A stretch of 64,000 nt of DNA, from the NCBI GenBank assembly GCA_035578175.1, contig JAQMRL010000004.1:74129901-74193900 (forward strand), in the 5' to 3' direction. Below are positions 62,883 through 64,000 of the stretch, piece after piece. Under the pieces are notes generated by a model. It saw nothing but the letters and a program-made list of their open reading frames with translations, was not told the origin of the DNA and searched no databases. The stretch comes from Catonia carolina. Taxonomy: Eukaryota > Arthropoda > Insecta > Hemiptera > Achilidae. The position numbers and the translations under genes are program-made. Within the stretch, counting starts at the first letter, position 1, and each line of letters opens with the position of its first letter.

Positions 62883-63214
62883 CTGTTCAGCCGTTCTTAG
62901 TTTGCTCCTACTGTCAACAAACAGAAGCCACCTACTACAGGGTGCACGCTAGAGTCTGCGACTTTACGGATGTCGTATTCCTATTAAGTAAACTATTTTT
63001 TAAATTGTAAGTACTAAAAACATCAGTCATGATATGATGTAGGCCTAACAATTTTATTAATAAAAATAATTTTAAAAGTATTTTGTATTTAAATACTTTT
63101 GAAAGTATTTTGTTGTTACTTTTTAATCAGCGTGTACACATTTTGATATAATGCGCATGCTCAGTGACGTCATTATTTCTTTACTTTAGGAGCAAACTAA
63201 GAGAGGCTGGACTA
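62883..63214. mobile_element. MITE-Z copy 2
   Basis: 332 bp with the same TIR core (AGCCGTTCTTAGTTTGCTCC) and interior as copy 1 at 51.4 kb, including GCGCATGCTCAGTGACGTCA near the right end. TA follows at 63215. The two copies are roughly 90% alike by eye. Confidence 0.9.
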
Positions 63215-63224
63215 TAGGTTGTTT

Positions 63225-63617
63225 GTTGTTTAGGTCATCAGCCAAAAGGCTGGTTTGAACCTGTAGAGGTTTTACTAAGTAAAACGAGGAGCGAGGTGGT
63301 TTACAATTGCCTTCCTCACTGAGTAGAAAAGTACGCTTATCAGCATGCCAGGGCTCTCTGAAAAGTACATATTTTCCACTCTGCAAATGACACCTTCACT
63401 TCATTCACCACAGGGTCTATCTGTATAATGAAATTCATTACTTTCAGAGGAGATAACTCTGATTACTGTCTTTTACACCCCTACCTCTTCTGTTCTTTGA
63501 TGATTCAGTCATTTAATTGGCTGACCATGTGATAAGAAACAGAATAATTATTTTAGCCCTGCAACAAACAGATTGAGTGTAAATAATTACTCCACCTGTC
63601 TGATAGGGGCATGTACG
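63225..63617 (-). mobile_element. R400-11, complete, 10-bp duplication
   Basis: Minus copy flanked by TAGGTTGTTT at 63215-63224 and 63618-63627. It directly abuts MITE-Z copy 2, whose flanking TA forms the first bases of the duplication, so R400-11 arrived after the MITE. Confidence 0.9.
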
Positions 63618-63619
63618 TA

Positions 63620-63855
63620 GGTTGTTTAATTTCCTACAACTTGAATTATGATTATACATTTTTTCTTCTCTGTCTGTTCTTGTGGTAAAAATATTTAATT
63701 TTTTAATTGCGGCCTTTTTTAGGCATTCTAGGGCAAAATTGTATTATATTTAAAGTTGTAGAAAATCAAAAATCCAATAACTTTTATTTCGATCGTTTTT
63801 CTCTGCAGAGCTTGATTTAGCGTCAATTATTAATTTTTCATATTTTACTAATAAA
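63620..63855 (+). mobile_element. Old HINE-like internal fragment
   Basis: Diverged unit sequences (TTGCGGCC, AGGCATTCTAGGGCAAAATT, AGTTGTAGAAAATC, GAGCTTGATTTAGCGTCAAT) in plus orientation. It resembles the old copy at 16.1-17.7 kb more than the young ones. Confidence 0.65.
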
Positions 63856-63865
63856 ATCAAAAATT

Positions 63866-64000
63866 TTGGTGTGAAAATTCACATGATTCTCTCCTGTCAA
63901 TGTAATTAATGACAATATAACCTTTGTTTAATCATTTGTAAACAATATAAAATAAAAAACCATAACCTAATTTTAATCATGAGTGAATGACGTTAAATGA
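63866..64000 (-). mobile_element. H22: HINE-like element cut by window end
   Basis: Begins with a degenerate 3' hairpin (TTTTGGTGTGAAAATTCACA) and ATTCTCTCCTGTCAATG. It continues past the window edge. Confidence 0.75.

Overview
The window looks like intergenic DNA from an insect or other arthropod with a large, repeat-rich genome. It is strongly AT-rich, carries jockey-type and other LINEs, tRNA-derived SINEs, mariner, pogo-like and Helitron elements, and shows no bacterial operon structure. I found no host gene with recognisable exons. The only intact long reading frames are the two genes of one LINE. Nothing I can see fixes the order or species.

The dominant component, about a quarter or more of the window by my coordinates, is one family of roughly 0.9-1.0 kb AT-rich elements (here H1 to H22, both orientations). 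Each has a 13-bp inverted subterminal motif (ACTTTCTCTTGCC), a hairpin at the 5' end, a (GT)n tract at a fixed position, two tandem diverged units of about 190 bp, and a 3' hairpin (GTGTGA...TCACAC) followed by CCAGATTTTT. This is the layout described for Helentron-derived non-autonomous elements (HINE/DINE-1 type), which I infer it to be.

Region by region: 1-6.8 kb holds H copies, two SINE1 copies, a LINE tail, a 0.9-kb polypyrimidine tract and the first copy of a 395-bp retroposon-like repeat (R400). 7.68-8.45 kb is a canonical Helitron deletion derivative (A|TC...CTAG|T) with a helicase remnant. 8.51-12.81 kb is a full-length jockey-clade LINE on the minus strand with intact ORF1 and ORF2 and an 11-bp target-site duplication. 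14-26 kb is nested H copies, SINEs and R400 copies. 27-29 kb is a mariner inserted in a LINE remnant. 33.5-35.5 kb is a decayed Tc1/mariner-type element interrupted by a second mariner and a SINE. 38.5-42.4 kb has a 112-bp minisatellite, an inverted SINE2 pair, a pogo-like MITE with perfect TIRs and an inverted H pair. 45.4-46.7 kb is a TTAA-flanked element containing a GC-rich island that may be a solo LTR. 48.8-51.8 kb is a tandem duplication of an H copy carrying a SINE. 54.2-55.4 kb is a LINE fragment between 76-bp direct repeats. 55.6-64 kb has further MITEs, SINEs, a roughly 400-bp palindrome inside a mariner remnant, a LINE remnant, and more H and R400 copies.

The elements form a readable stratigraphy. 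Old H copies are split by young H copies, SINE A-tails are used as landing sites by H elements, R400 lands in SINE1, and mariners land in LINEs and in each other. The intact LINE is the most plausible active machine. The SINEs and R400 look like passengers of some LINE, but no partner is proven here. All boundaries were read by eye and are good to a few bases where a duplication is quoted, and otherwise to about 10-20 bases.
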